The position numbers and the translations under genes were made by a program. Below, one piece after another: positions 39,072 to 53,600 of a stretch of 64,000 nucleotides of DNA. Source of the DNA: Baylisascaris procyonis (taxonomy: Eukaryota; Nematoda; Chromadorea; Rhabditida; Ascarididae); the NCBI GenBank assembly GCA_037389465.1, contig JAZARR010000146.1:1984001-2048000 (forward strand), in the 5' to 3' direction. The notes under the pieces are model-generated. The model did not search any database and had not been told where the DNA came from. It saw nothing but the letters and a program-made list of their open reading frames with translations. Positions within the stretch are counted from its first letter, which is position 1. Each line of letters opens with the position of its first letter.

Positions 39072-40606
39072 ATAGAGAGAGAGAGTTGCTATTACTTAAA
39101 TGCTGGAACCATCATCGACAAATCTAATGCAAAAAATGCACTCGTATGCCAATAGTTATTTATTTACTTGTCGATTTCAATGAACGCATAAAAAGTAGAC
39201 GAAAACAAATAGATATACAACGTAGTCCAAAGCAACAATAAAAGTAACATTAAAGTATCGTACGCAATTCACACACCTGCATATAACCGGCAACTTGAAA
39301 GTAGGAAGGAAGCATTTCGAGAAGCGATACTTCAAAATCTATTTCGGGTGCACGTAAGAAGATAGTTCCCTTACCCCCAGTTCAGTTCAAAATTTTCAAA
39401 CTACCAATATTTCGAAACAAAATTTATTCGGCAATTCATAGATCATAAGAAAAAAAAACCTGTTTCTAAGCCTTTATTTCTCATTAATAATCGTTTTTCA
39501 ATATTTCTTTGATTTACATCACAAATAACAAAACGATAAGAAACGTTTACAAAAAGAAAGCCGAAGATATGAAGTTAAGCAATTATGACGCGGTGTTGAG
39601 GGATTATGCAAAAAAGAAATATACGAATATATATATGATTATTAACAGCAAAAAGCAGCTATAGAAAACTAGAAACAAGTAAACTATACAAATAAAAAAA
39701 TTTTCAAAAAATAAAAAATAAAATGCATGAAAACTAAACTATTCAGCAATATATGCATAGGAATCACTCATAATACAAACCCTGAGCTGTTGAAATAAGC
39801 AAGCAAATAAAAAGAAAAAAACACTAATAAATGCCTGGCTAATATGCCGAAGAAGAAAAAAACATAAAGAAATTTCAAAAAATGAAATGTTGAGCTTAGA
39901 AGATGATGAACAAACTGCAATCACTAGATAAATGAACATTTTTACCGGTTTTACTGGAAAATAATCGAGAAATTACATTTCTGTAAACAACAAAACTGAA
40001 AACATTACTAAATAACTACTACACTGCACTCAAGACGGGATCGACTCGCAATAAAAAGCATAAAACAATCAAAGCAATACGCGAGGCAATCAGCTCATAG
40101 AAGAGATAAAACATGAAATCACATAAAGGAACGAATAGAAATTAAAGCTAGAATAGAATTAACAAAAGCTATGAATTTATTGCACAAAAAATGCAAAAAA
40201 TAACCGAATCTACGCTGACTACAATCGATTGTTGATAAGCATTGCAAAAATACGACAACAAGGAATGGGAACGCATAAGAATAAAGACGATGAGACAGGA
40301 AAAAGTATAGAATGAGAGGTTTGTAAACGTTCCGGCCACGAGCATTTCTTTTGAATTCGCTCAGAATGGAACTATTGTCATTTATATAATTTCGAGCAAA
40401 TAAAATTGAGATTTCAACACCTTTTCCTCTTCGCTTTTGTTTCACCAGATACTGGTACACTCTGATAAGCAAGATCTCTTTTCTGTAATCCACCGTTAGC
40501 TTCGCTTGATGGGCCCCCTCGCCTTGATCGTTATCAATAAAAATTGACCTTTGATTCCAAACAAAGAAAATTTTAAAAACATCTCATGCAAGAGGCCGAT
40601 CGATCC

Positions 40607-43600
40607 TCACTCAGAAGTAATAGAGATTTCGTTAAAAATAACCCAGTTTGATAAATTCTTATGTACGACGATTTTCAACGAATCAACCACCATGCTCATG
40701 TTAAAGTCGGCACGCGCCGTTCCATGTTCATTGAAAGCGACGATCCGATCGAAACTCTCTGAGTTCTTCCTACGTAAATATACGGATGCATCTTCAGTTA
40801 GTATATCACCTTGATGCTCCGGATTTCCTGTCCTGAACAGGAATCCTGAAATGAGTTTCAATTCACTGCTTAGCTTGAAAAAAACTTTGGGTGTGCGCAA
40901 AGAAAACAACCAACAATAGTAAGAAACACTTTAAACAATGAACAATCGAAACCTTTAATGTCATATTATTAAATCTATACTCAAGCATTCCACTGCTCAC
41001 CTCAAATTATCATCACTCCTAATGAACAGGCAAGGAGCAAGTGGAAAGAATTAGTGGCACAGCCATGCAAGAGCATGAGAAAGAATCACAACCAAACAGC
41101 CTCCCTCACTTCTCAGTGATGTGTAAACCTTGGCACAAGCTTAGACGACTCTCACTACTGCACTCAGCATGCAACAGTCACAGCGTCCGATGCAAGCAAG
41201 AAAAATTCTCTCAGCTATCATAACAACGAAAACAAAGCTATAGCTACTTTATGCAGCGACTGAATTTCGTTGTTTAATCTTTTCAAGGCGGTAAGAGGAA
41301 GGAAAAGGACATCCTTTCTCCAAGACTGTTTCATAATTCTAATTTCATAGTTTTCAAAAAACAGTAAAAGAAATAGATAGATTATGCCTCCAGTTTCGCT
41401 CACCTTTGCTCACATTGCCGTGTTGTTATTAACCGACTAAAAAAATTTAAATCCATGAAATAATAAGACAAACTAAAAACGCAAACCACGTATTTTGATT
41501 CCGGACCCGAAATCGAATAAAATATAATCTTCTGCACGAGGGGAAAACGACCAGAAAAAATTTCGGCCAGCGTATGCACTCTCAAGATCTGCAATTGTGA
41601 ATACATTCTCACAATAAATAAAACAGCTCGAAAATAATAAGAATAAAACAATGCCCCGAAATATACTAGAGGGTTGTAAAAATGGAAGCAATCATTGTTA
41701 TTCATGCCTCAACTATCATTTTTATATGCTCTCAAACATTGAACACATGATCTAACAACTATAAATCATTGCAGCATACCGTAAAAATCCTATAAATTGA
41801 AAGCAAATCTTATTGCGTGATCAACTCTCCTAAAAAGCTTCGTTGGGATAGACACAGAAGGCTGGAGAAACATGGAATCCAGCGTAAGGGTTTAAAGAAT
41901 AATCCACTGTTTAAGCTAACCATATGACTTATAGCCAACCAGACTAGTAGATATTTTGGCCCGAGGATTATTCGCATGCGGGATATAAAGCTGCACTTTG
42001 CCGAAGTCACGTTCACGAAGTTTCTGTAGCTTTCCAGCAAGAGACGAATGCACGCCCACATGTTGAAACAACGATGGTCTCGATCTGACACGATATTGTT
42101 TTGTAATCTGTAAAACAATCATTAACTATTGTGGTTTTATTGTTCCCAATAATTGTCAATTTTTCTGATGCGAATAAAATTTATTCGGTAGGCGATTGCT
42201 ATATAATTCGAAAAACATATGCAGTTCATCGAAGCGCAAATGTAGATCGTGAAAAAAAAAGAGGAAAAACCCCGAGCTAGAGTGATCCCATCAAAATATG
42301 TGGATCACAATTCGAGCCGGTAAGCAGCGATAATAATCACCCGTTTAGATACCATTCCTCAGCGGGTTATCAAAGAGGTGAACAGCAAGATCGATTGCAA
42401 AATAATAATAGCAAAAGCAACAGTGATAACGACACAAAAAATTATCGGCATTCATAACAACTGAAATAAAAGACCTTAAAAACGAATGAAATAAAAAGGA
42501 CCACTAAAACGTTAACTATGACATGCCCACTAGTAAGTTCAACCGCTTAAAAAGAAACGTTCGAGGAGTTATTATGGTATTCTTTGGTTATTATATCACC
42601 ATAAAAATTTCAAAATGAAGTTTGCATCGGTGCAAATTTACCTCATGTACATGTACAATTCGAAACCGAAAAGTATGCAGGAATCCGTATGGACAGCTAG
42701 AAAGGTATGGATGGACTGAGATGAAAGTCGAAAAATCATTGAGTGGGTGGCTCTTAGTATTACAAAACGAAAAATAGGGATCAATCTTACTTGTCGTCCC
42801 CTCGCCTGCCCTCTCCCCTTCCCGCTCCTTTAAAATGTTATAATCAGAAATCTTACCTCATTACATTGCTTCGGTGATTTCTCTGGATGGCAATAACGAT
42901 TGACAAAAAGCAAATCCAATAGCCAATCGACGGGCTTCTCGCGGTGGAACAACGCAATGAACTGTGCCACAAGTGGCAAATCGGATGATCGGAAAAGCTT
43001 TCCAATAAATCCAAGAGTGGAGAATTCTAACATGAACCACTGGGATTCGAGAGGTCTCTGTGCAGTGAAATCGTGAATGCGAGACACAAAACCTGTCTTC
43101 GTAAGAATATCATCTTCCAATTGCAGGTAATACTCTCCTAAAATGGATACCTAAGCTTTCATTAATTCGTTGTGTATTTCATATAATCCTCACCTTTTAA
43201 TATTATTTTTCGAACCTCAACACTTAACCTCACTCGATGGCCATTACCAGTGCAACTGCAGCATCAGTTATTGGTGCAGGATGATTCCACGAACAATTTC
43301 GTTTAATCAAATCGGCCAACCAACGGTCCAGTCAGAAGGTGATTGGCAAAGAAAACTGAAAGACGAAAGGGTGGATAATTACAGACGTACCCGCGAAGAT
43401 ATTTTACACATCAAAAAACCTCCATGTTCCCTTTCTTGTGAATAACTTAGCTCTTTTCGAGACAAATATCTACTATGTAGCTTCGTCTCCTTTTATAATA
43501 ACCTATCAACGTATACTATCACCTGACACAGTCAAACAGACGGGGGAAAACATCGGTTTCTGCATGACTACAATAAAGTCATTGCGGTAAACCCTACAGC

Positions 43601-46600
43601 ACAAGAAAATAAGCGAAACAGTAGATGGAAAAAAAGTAAATGAGAATGGTGCCTCTTCTCTGGCAGTAAAGCATAAGGAATATATAATCGAGATTTTGTT
43701 TCGTTCGCCAATACATGCGTTCTGGGGAATCACCGAATGTTGTCGGAATTGATCGCAAATCGGGTGGATACCATTCGCGAGGAGGAACTATTATCTGCAA
43801 GAATTCATTTCTGCAAACCGAAGTGGAACTACGCGAATTCAGTTGAAAAATTCTTTTCGACCATTTATTTTAACACTTATTAACAGCTGATACATACTTA
43901 CATTCCGCGGAAAGTAATAGTACTTTAGAGTATTTTAGTGATTGCATGGCGTATGAGCACTAACATTTTGTAACTGCCGACAACTAAACAATATGCTGAA
44001 AAAAGACATCCTGAAAACGGGCTGCATCAACGATACTGCTGAAATCGAATCGGCTGAATGTATTTGTTGCTTACATGAAGAAGTCCCGAATCGATTTCTT
44101 GCGAGAACTCAGAACGAACGCTATGCAGCTGCTCGGCGACAAATTGCGAATGCGGACCTTCATCATCAGCAATTAAGACCACTAAAAGAGTGCTCGTTCG
44201 CTCCTCGGCATTCATTCCAGAGATCAACGATTGCAATGTCGGTAACAGATAAGAAAACTGAAAGATTCTAGCAAACGTTAACGTTATACAGCAACGAGGA
44301 AGCGCCAGCTAAACAAAAAGTCGATGCCTAATCAAATGCGGCCGTTTGTAACCGCGTTTTATTGGGATAATATTACGTGAAATCTAATAGGCGGTTTTGG
44401 GGACAGAAACGAATGGTAACGATGAAAGCAATCGCCAGAAAATGGGAGCATTTAATAGCAAATCCGAACGAATCAACTTCATCATATAGAGTCGTATAGA
44501 AGCAAGCTTATGCCCAAAATTCCCCCCAAAAAACTAGTAAAGAAAGACTTACATTATGTCGAGCGACTGTTGGTATGCCAATAACGAGTTTAGCACCAGA
44601 CGGAAATGTATCATTTGGGTAGGCAACGGCTGGACGAAGTGCGTTCAGTGAAGTCGTATATAAATGCGGAAGAAAGTCGAAAAATGACGGAAGTGAAATT
44701 GCTGGACGTGGCTGAATTCATTACACATATATCATGTAGCATATTTTTGTGGGATCGGTTAGGAAGAACAAGAGCGAAAAGAAGAATGATAAAAAATACG
44801 AACGTAAAACAACGAACAAAATCAATTTAGTTAAATTTGAACGATTTGTAAGAACACCACAAAGTGGGAGAAAATTCAAGTTAGGATTACAAAACAATAG
44901 CGACATGTTTATTTAAATGTTGCCCCAAGCGACATTTGATCGCTTCCGTGATGAATTCTATAGTTTGGTTTTTGCAATATTCAACGGTGGGCAATGCGTA
45001 TCACAGATTACGTTAGTGAGGTAAAAATCCATGACGAGATCACCACGTGTGGTTTGAAATTGATTTCATCAAAGCACCACTATGAGAGTGATTTGTACGT
45101 GTTCAGTTGAACAAAAGCACCAGATAATCGAATTAATTAGATATGCAAGGTAGAAATAACCACTGCCTGATTAAAACAACATAAACCACTCTATTGAGGT
45201 TCTTAATAATCGAGAGCTTCTATGCGGCACACGTACAACAACAATAACATTTTTTGCACGAAAGAAGAAAAGTTACTCCGGATATTCAATATTATACTTT
45301 GCACTGAAAGTCTTAGTTCCAATATCAACTAATAATTTCTTCATTGTTTCAGAAATGAATAAGAAAAAAACCTACAATCGATGTTTCATTTGAGCACAGC
45401 GTCCCTGAATTCTTCAACAAAAAAAGCTCTCGATCGCGTTCTGTTAAACGATATCGCATCTAAAAAAAAGGCTGATTTTCATGCGTTAAGACAAAGACTT
45501 CAATATCAGCTCTCGATTTATCACTACGCTATGTCACAACGGCGAATACTTGCAGCGGAAGATTTACATACATGGAAAATTATGAAGAAGCCAAGGTGGC
45601 TGGGATGAAAAATGTAACGAAGGTTGAGGGATCGGTCCTGACGACAGGAAGTGAGAAAACAAAGAAAGTTTTTACACTTATAACGTTGTGGATGTTTAAC
45701 AAGAGGCTGAATGGAAAGAAACATGTTATCAAAACACAAAACATGCTAAGAGAAACATTCCGGCGCAATAACTACATCCCCAATACATGACGTACCAAGT
45801 TGGTAAAGCGTGCATTACCTGTAAAAAGGTATACATGCAAATTTATTTGGACGAATGCACCTAAGCGAACAGCAGTTCAGCTAATTTTGTATAGCCATGA
45901 ACATTAACATACTCTCAGCTATACACATTTATAATTTAATAGAGGCAAGACGATACATTACTATGACAAACACAACTGTCAGAATACTCAATGGCGATCA
46001 TATTTGATAAAGAATCTACTTAAGAGTTGAAAAGAGTTACTATAGTAACAATTATTATAGTTTAAACAACAGAAAGCATTGAATATTATACTTCTGTATA
46101 TATCACATTTTCCCTCTCCGCTCGAGCTATAATGCCCTATGCAATTAGCTGGCTATGCATTCGTTGATGCTCCTACAGATGGAAGCAACTTTCTTAGTAC
46201 TCTTATTTTGCTTTGAAGGTTATCACATTAATCTATTTCAAAAACGGATATTCGCATATATTTAGGACAAATTCATTTGGTTTATAAAAATAGCTCATCA
46301 TATACTACGCTAATAAACAAGATCAAATAAAACCTGCAGGGATTAAAGACTCAAAAATTTCTATGAATAATGACAAGAGGGATTCATCCGAGATATGATA
46401 TAACTGAAAGAAAAAATCAAATTAAGCTCATGCAGCAGTCAGCCTACTGCATTAAACTGCCGAATTCAGCTAATAGCTTTTATTAACAGATATATTCTCA
46501 TGCTTCTGAAAATATTATCGTTCACATTTTTAACAGTTATATAAAAGAATAAGAATTAACTAAACTATATGCATCAGTATTACCATCATAATATCGTTGT

Positions 46601-46795
46601 GAATCAGAATGTGCAATTAAGAAAACATACCTGAAGGAGTTCCTTCTCAAGCGTTCGAATACGAGCATCAGTGAAAGTGCTGTATTCATTGAAATGTTTC
46701 GAGCTATTACTTAATGTCGTGTAATATATAATGGTCCAACTTAAAAGCACACCGAATATCACTGTACACGACAAACGCCGTTGCAGTAGCCTCAT
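40607..46795 (-). CDS. MGAT4: N-glycan beta-1,4-GlcNAc transferase IV (MGAT4, GT54)
   Basis: A Golgi type II membrane enzyme that adds the beta1,4-GlcNAc branch to the alpha1,3-mannose arm of N-glycans. Eight minus-strand exons encode 485 residues in phase: 46631-46795, 44553-44711, 44075-44257, 43653-43794, 42857-43137, 41921-42107, 41487-41588, 40607-40845. Seen: a short cytosolic N-terminus and one membrane anchor (about residues 9-27); FLPHLY and [42 protein letters not shown] with the E224-D-D226 metal/nucleotide motif; [44 protein letters not shown]. The C-terminal part (about 374-485, including [13 protein letters not shown] and [15 protein letters not shown]) matches the lectin-like domain of mammalian GnT-IV. 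Human enzymes have about 535 residues. The stem is shorter here, so an exon between 44711 and 46631 may be missing. The 43653 exon appears to end at a GC donor. Confidence 0.93.
45381..45790 (+). other. Two overlapping lysine-rich open frames in the MGAT4 first intron
   Basis: ATG-started frames 45381-45608 (75 codons, including [20 protein letters not shown]) and 45572-45790 (72 codons) lie on the plus strand within the 44712-46630 intron of minus-strand MGAT4, in different frames and overlapping by 37 bases. Composition looks more protein-like than the surroundings, but no convincing splice joins them. They could be a small nested gene, a decayed gene or chance. Confidence 0.25.
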
Positions 46796-49700
46796 ACGTA
46801 TCGCATTGTCTGAAATATCGTTATTCACCTATATCACCATTTCATATAATCACATTGCGTTCTTTGCAGAAATATACTGCAAAATGTTTGTTGTTGTTTT
46901 TTTTTCTAACGCGTAAAGAATTCTATGCGAATAAATTAGGCTAAGTAAAAATGCATTGAGATGGAAGAAAACCTTGAAACACAAATAATTAAAAATTTTC
47001 ATTCAAGATTCTCAACAATAAAAAAAGATACGTGATAACAAGCAAAACGCAGAGGAATTTAGACATAAATTTATAGAAAGTATTAGGCGATTAGAAATTC
47101 TAAAGTAAGTAACCTTTAAGAAACTTAAAACCTTTAAAAGATATTATTAAAAGTAAACATAAAAACATAGCATGGGAAAGTAGAGAGAATAACTGACATT
47201 TTTCAAGAAGTGAAATATATTCGGCGGAGATGGGGAATGGGAAATGGGAGGAGCGGGGAGGAAGGGGAAGGAGGAACTGCAAAACTCATCCCACAAACAT
47301 CGACTTCTAGAATTAGTTTTACTACATTTTTTTGGCTTTGCTAAGATATTACAAATGCGAATATCTTATCGCCAAAAGTGAATCGTTTGCAAATTTTGCA
47401 ATTTTGCAGTATTCTTACGTATGCGAAAAAAAAAGAAGAAAGATTTGCTGCAAAATTTGTCTAAAAGAAAGCTAAAAACTAAAAATGACTTCCACAATGA
47501 ATAGAAGAGAAAATTTGAAAATATTAAAACGACAAATAACAACAACACATCACTTTATCTAGTAAAGATTGAAATGAAATGCGCATTCAGCAGCAATTGA
47601 AACTTTTCACACATTCGATGCAACCGGATGTTAGCAGTGTTTGAGCACATCAGCTACTCAACTCAACTAAATGGGTAGAACACCCCATCGGCCCTTGCAG
47701 TATTTGCAGCAATCATGCAAAGACATATTCACAGGTGCGGCTTTTCAGGTTATATTCGACATTTCCGCAGATTGGAAAGCTCATGCAGGAGTATTAATTT
47801 ACAACTTTTCGCCTTTAAAGGAACTATCCATGACCACTAGGAAGTATTTGACGTTCAGCCCATCATCGACTGGCTCCGGCTGCAGTCCGCATCAACATTT
47901 TAGTAACAATTTCTAGTGCCGTTGGGAATTTCATACGCCCCTTAAGAAAATAATATCACAATGCAATGAGTTAGTGAGCGTCGTTCACTAATGCCGAATG
48001 ATGGTTTATTTTGTGATCGAAACGACTCTGAAGCGGAAGTGACACCCCCTCTTGAACCACACACTGGAGTAATGTTTTGCTTAATCTGAAAGCGAGCGCA
48101 AGATTTTTCGAAGTTCGTAGACATAGGCTGAGGCAGTTTCTCATGAAGCGGAGTGGAAGTGTATCTCTGAGGGCGATGCTGGAACTGGAGCCGATCTTGC
48201 TACGATAAAAGAACGAGGCCACCTCTTTAGGGGCCAAATACCGAGCCTGTTTCTCGCGTGTTAAAGGATTAAAATGGCCAAGCCACCTCCGCTCATGCCG
48301 ACAGCCTGGTGACTCCATGTCTCAGCCCCAAGCTTGGTAACGTAACACCTTATCATCAGGTAAAGTAACACCTTGCCATCATCTCCATAATTATCGAAAG
48401 CTAATGCGGTCCGGGATGATTCTAATGCAGAAGTGGGTTAATTCCTCGAGACAGACAAGGCACTTGCACCAATTCTCAGTCGGTTTTGATTTCCGCTGAG
48501 TGAGTTTATTGTTACCGCTAATCGTTGTGATATCCAATTTCCACTGAAACGGGAAAAAAGCCAATAATGTGTGACGAAAGAAATTCACACTATATGACCA
48601 GCCTTCAACGCAACAATTAGATGAAGCAGTCAAAACATTTCAGCTAAAGATACCATCGTCACCTGATGGAATCCGATGCTCACTTCAGAAACCATTCACA
48701 TAGACGAGAAGCTGCTGCTTATCGCTTCATAACGTTCGTTGTTCATTATGTAGCCTCATTGTACTTTCCAATGCTATTAATAATTGGCCGATTCGATGCA
48801 GATGTCACGTGTGTGGTCAGTGACCTTGTTCGTACGGCCTGACAATCACCTCTTCAGGTATCTGTTTAGGAAAAGCCTCTATTTACAATAAATTCTTTGA
48901 GTTTTTCTTTATTTCGTTGATAAATTGCAAAAAAAGTGGTTCTAATTTGCTTTATTGGAGGAATAGTACCATTACTGATATTAGAAAAGAAACAGCAATG
49001 CTAATTAAGTAATTAATATGCAAATTACCTGTTTGCACACTTTATATTTGCAATACAAACCTATATATACGACCTACGAGTATAAAATTATTATAGATTC
49101 TATGCTATGGTTTTGAACGGATGAAAACCGTTTTCGTTGCAGGTGATTTCTTCTATAAAAAAGGAACTCGTTGAGGAATCATAAGTTAAAATTTGAAAAG
49201 TAGCTAAACTTACAAGCTATTCTTTAGGTACATGGGTAAATTCTCTTGGTAAAGAAAAAAAAACAACTGAAACATGCAAGTGAAATTCCATAAAACGTGA
49301 CACGGAGAAAAATACGCTTTCTTTTATGTGAACGGTCCTCTTTTGCCCATTTTGTTTCCCACAAACTAAAAACAGCAATATTATTTCCGAGTTTCTCATC
49401 TCCTTCATCCTATTCATTGATCTAATACTCCCCCATCTTCTTCCACTGCTTTCAACTCTAAAAAAAAAAAGTATAAATATGCAATAATAAGATAGATCAG
49501 TTTGCGACATATGTACTCCTCTTCATTTCATTCAACCACTTCAGCCAGTTCCAAATTTTGCTCTCTGCAGAGGTTTTTTTTTCTATTTTTGGTTCATCAG
49601 AAATTGATGGAATATTCCAATCTTCCTCCTCCCATCATTACTCAGTAGTTATTTGTAAAAGCAAGCAGAGTTATATTTTCGCTTGTATTTAGCAGTCAAG

Positions 49701-50628
49701 AGGTAGTATGCACAAGGCTCGAGAGGCCGCATAAGTTTTCCAGTGATAAAATGGGGCGCAATGAACGTTCAATTTCAAAATACACCATTGCATATCTGCT
49801 TCGACCGATAACGTTGCGACCGAACCGAATATTAAAAAAAAAAGGAATTCGGTAAGAATGAACCACTGCAAATAAAAAAAAAAAAAACAACACACCAACA
49901 CTAAACGATTATACCATCAACAAATTTACATACAGTCGACGGCATTACAATATGCAAAGCTACTACGCTGCTGCAGTGTTGTGCAGGGAATCAACAGCAC
50001 AGTCGAATCCACGTTGGGACTCGCTTCAAAGCTTTTAAAACTCTAAGGATCGCTGATTTACCTTTCCTACAAGATGAACCCAATTACCCTTTCTTGGTGA
50101 TAATTACATTCATTTTCATCTTGGAATAGGACATTCCATCTCATTGAAGCGTCTCATGGGAAACATTATTTTACTTTGCTGCATCTGGCTATAACTTCCT
50201 TTTTCCAGAATTTTTAGATCTATGACTTAATTGTAGACCTATCTCCTTCGATGTTTCAGTGTGTAGTGATCTTCGTTATTAATCTAGACGTTGTTCCCCA
50301 CACAGCACTATGAAGATGTGCTAAACTGCTCAGGCAGTCTCTGGTATAATGAATAATACACAGTTTATTAGGCAGCTTTGAATGAAGGACAAAGCACATA
50401 AATTGCTCACGTGTCATGTGAAATTCGGTCGACTAAGCAGATCTTATTCCTGTATTTTTCGACCTTCGAATCCAAAGATGGTCAGCATCGACAGAAGAAG
50501 AGAAACTTGACATGATCGAAATTCACATGACACCAAGCACTTGCATGTAACGACAACAATTGGCTGTTACCATCACTAAATCAGCGAAAATCGTAAATGC
50601 CCTATGCAGGCATATTTCGATAGTGCAA
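46796..50628. other. Intergenic stretch between MGAT4 and COX10
   Basis: Holds the MGAT4 promoter side and the COX10 3' side. A TTTATT at 50364-50369 reads as AATAAA on the COX10 strand and is a plausible poly(A) signal. Bases about 47940-48680 are more GC-rich than the flanks and carry unrecognised minus-strand open frames (47971-48318 and 48391-48633), perhaps an old repeat. The plus-strand frame at 47671-47916 is likewise unrecognised. Confidence 0.45.
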
Positions 50629-53600
50629 TCACCGATCTTTCGAGTGTAATTTAGTATTACCAACAGGTGACGATTGTCCATATTTACTAACAATCATTAG
50701 GACCATAATGAGAGGAAGGTAAAGAAGGCTATAACGGAATAATGCACGTGAAGTTTTTGCATCAGGATTTGTAGAAAATTTCATCGCTAAATATAAGAGA
50801 CAAGCATTCACGGGCAACGAATCGAATGCAAATGACCAAGTTGTTAAATTACTCAACGGTGCTGCGAGTGAACAGGTACCAAACAACGCCAACGAATGCC
50901 TGAAAACAAGATTAAACTCAATTCTGAAATTTTCGACAGCAATTGCGAAGATATGCAAAGCGAGAAAGTGGCAAGTCTATCGTCAAATACTGAAGAATAA
51001 AGCCACTAGCACAGTTTAACTAACTAACTTCACTCTAACATAACTAAACACCGTGGAAACGTTAACAACTGCCAGAATCATAACTGCTGAATACATCGGT
51101 GATGTCAAAAAAGTGAAGTGAATTGGCAAAGAAATATACTTTTGCACACCTTTTCAGAGCACCTCCAATAGCTCAAAGGACTACAAGCGTAGTGCAGATT
51201 ACACTGAGGCATAGTTTTGGTATGTCCCCGGCATCAGATCACTTGAATAATTCATGCCCACAGTTTTCGTCAGGGCATTATTTCGACATACGACATAACT
51301 GATATATAAAAACATAAAGCAACTTATCAGCTCTCAGAAACATCTCTTATCAACAGCTCGGAGCAATGTGGGAAGCTGTTGTTGCGAAAATGAAAAATTC
51401 TGAACGATTCTCCGAACCATTCACTGCGTGTGCTATAACTTTTTATGGTGGATATTTGCCATAACGCGTTATGGTGCATCAAACCAAAGCGGATTAAAGT
51501 AAATTCGGTGTGCTGTTGTAATCGTTTATTTCCACTATCGGAGTCTCATTTTGCCAATTTCTCACACTATTACATGTGTTTATGACGAGGCAATTCGTAT
51601 TAAACGGTGAATGAAATCGCCAAAAACAGTGGAATCGAATCCAGGTGCATTATGTCACCATAATCGTTCGACTCATCTAGTTGTAAACTTCATCTGCTTC
51701 ATTCGATTCCGCGAAGTAATCTCTTCACATTTTATGTTCTTTTATACCGTGAAAACTCATAAAACTGTATTTGACCTTTTTAGCTCTCTAACAATGGAAA
51801 ATGCTATTATAATGTAGGCGTTATTTCACAGATCGTGTTAAGCATTATAATAAACAAAAGCATTAAACCTATAAATGGATAAATGCGCTACAGGCATTCT
51901 AATAAGTCACGGCAAGTAATAATAAGTTATCTGGTCACCCAAAGTTTAGCCTATCTCTGAGATAGTTCGGGATAGGAGAGGGGATAGTGGGAGGAGGGAC
52001 ATTTCGATATTTCGGAAGCAGCATCCTTAAAACGATCAAATCGTGAAACGAATACTGTTAAAACTACAGATCGTTCCGAAATTTTTCGAAGGGCACATTA
52101 TTCTGCAACAGCATTTTAGATATAAGTATATGAATTATAAGAAACTTAATAACACACCTGAAAGTAGTTCGCCTACATAATCCCTCATTGGTGACGCACA
52201 TAATCCTATATCCAGCTCGACTATAATCACCCCGTAGATTCCAACTTAACGCATTGAAATGCGGGAATTGCCAAGAATAAAGTATGGCGGCGAGAACAAA
52301 AGCTGCCGGTTGAATAGCGCCTGTTGCTGCCGTATAGCCCATCAAAGGCGGAATTGCACCTACAAATGCACCTACCCACGTACAACCAATCGAATGCCGT
52401 TTCATTGGTGTGTACACTCCTGCAAAAGATATGCCAAATGAATTATATGAAACACACTTTTGCTATGTGAAAACGCATAGTGGATCACATGCTACGGTCG
52501 GACTCATCCCGCAAACGTCGAACTTGGTGCCAGTCGACGTCCAATTATTGCTTTTAAGAATGCACTATCAGGGAGTCGTTAACTGACACCATTACCCTAT
52601 CTTATAACGAATAATACCTTGATTATATAGTTGTTAATGAAGCAGTATCTAGGTTTATATTAAACGTATGAAGTGCACAAGCATCGGCGAAGAAGGTATC
52701 AAACATGAGACACAGCAGAGGGATTGTCGAGAGAGAGGAAAAGCTTAAAATGTCTCTCTCTTTGACATAAAGCTACGCAGTTGCGATCGCTCTAAAATAG
52801 TATTTCTTCAAATTTTTGAGATCACTGAGTGACTATGACCACCTTAGGAAATCCGAGTAACAATTCAACCGATTGGGATGCGACGTCTTGCGAGTTGAAA
52901 TGCCCGCAACTCGTTCACATTTCCTATCAAAGATGAGGAAAAAGAAAAACCGAAGACAACTTTAGAAGAAGAGGGAAAATAAACCTGCATAAAGGAAAAC
53001 ATTGAGTAAGCCAAGTCCGGCGGTGAGAGCATTACATCCCATCCAGAGTACTGCCATTCCTGCCGATGCCGCCACGCATGCAAATCCAACCGCATGAAGG
53101 GGCGAAAACCTAAAGAGAATAGAGGAATATAAGCAATAAGGTGGAAAAATGATGCAGCGAATGAAACACATCGGAATCAATTATGCTCAGAGATGATTAT
53201 GATTGCTGTGCTACGCAGTCATAATCATCTCTGACCATAATTGACAAGTTACGAGGTCGAACTCATCCTCTGAAAGGCCTCAAATGGATGGCGAAACTCA
53301 ATCCATCCAGATAAAATAAAAACAAAACAAATCTAACAGAATTGATAACAGAATCAGAGAAACAGAAGTCGAAACTAATAAACGAAAACGGTACGCTGAA
53401 AAAAATTTTCCATTTTCAAACAACTCAAACAATACACCAAAATCATATTTCATTATCTGGAAGCAAAAAGAGTGGAACGGTCGGTCGGTTCACCTTTCGT
53501 TTACTCCTTTCCCTCTTCAAGAACAATCGCGTGCGAGATTTACTCATTTCATTTATAGGTTTTCATAGAAAAGTGACGGCTGTGCCTGTAGAGGTATATA

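Larger units (their letters stand above)
38592..40606. other. AT-rich stretch with simple repeats downstream of MGAT4
   Basis: Contains a short tandem repeat (38606-38705) and a (TA)n tract (39027-39066). Bases 39600-40600 are very A-rich with only shadow open frames. No gene is supported. Confidence 0.55.

Noticed and set aside
40119..40493. 124-codon minus-strand open frame downstream of MGAT4
   Set aside because: Lies in A-rich DNA, composition is Phe/Ser/Tyr-skewed as expected from translated A/T runs, and no motif is visible.
51620..51650. TCGAATCC and similar T-arm-like strings here and at 50465, 50000 and 32905, checked as tRNA genes
   Set aside because: No complementary T-stem or acceptor stem around them.
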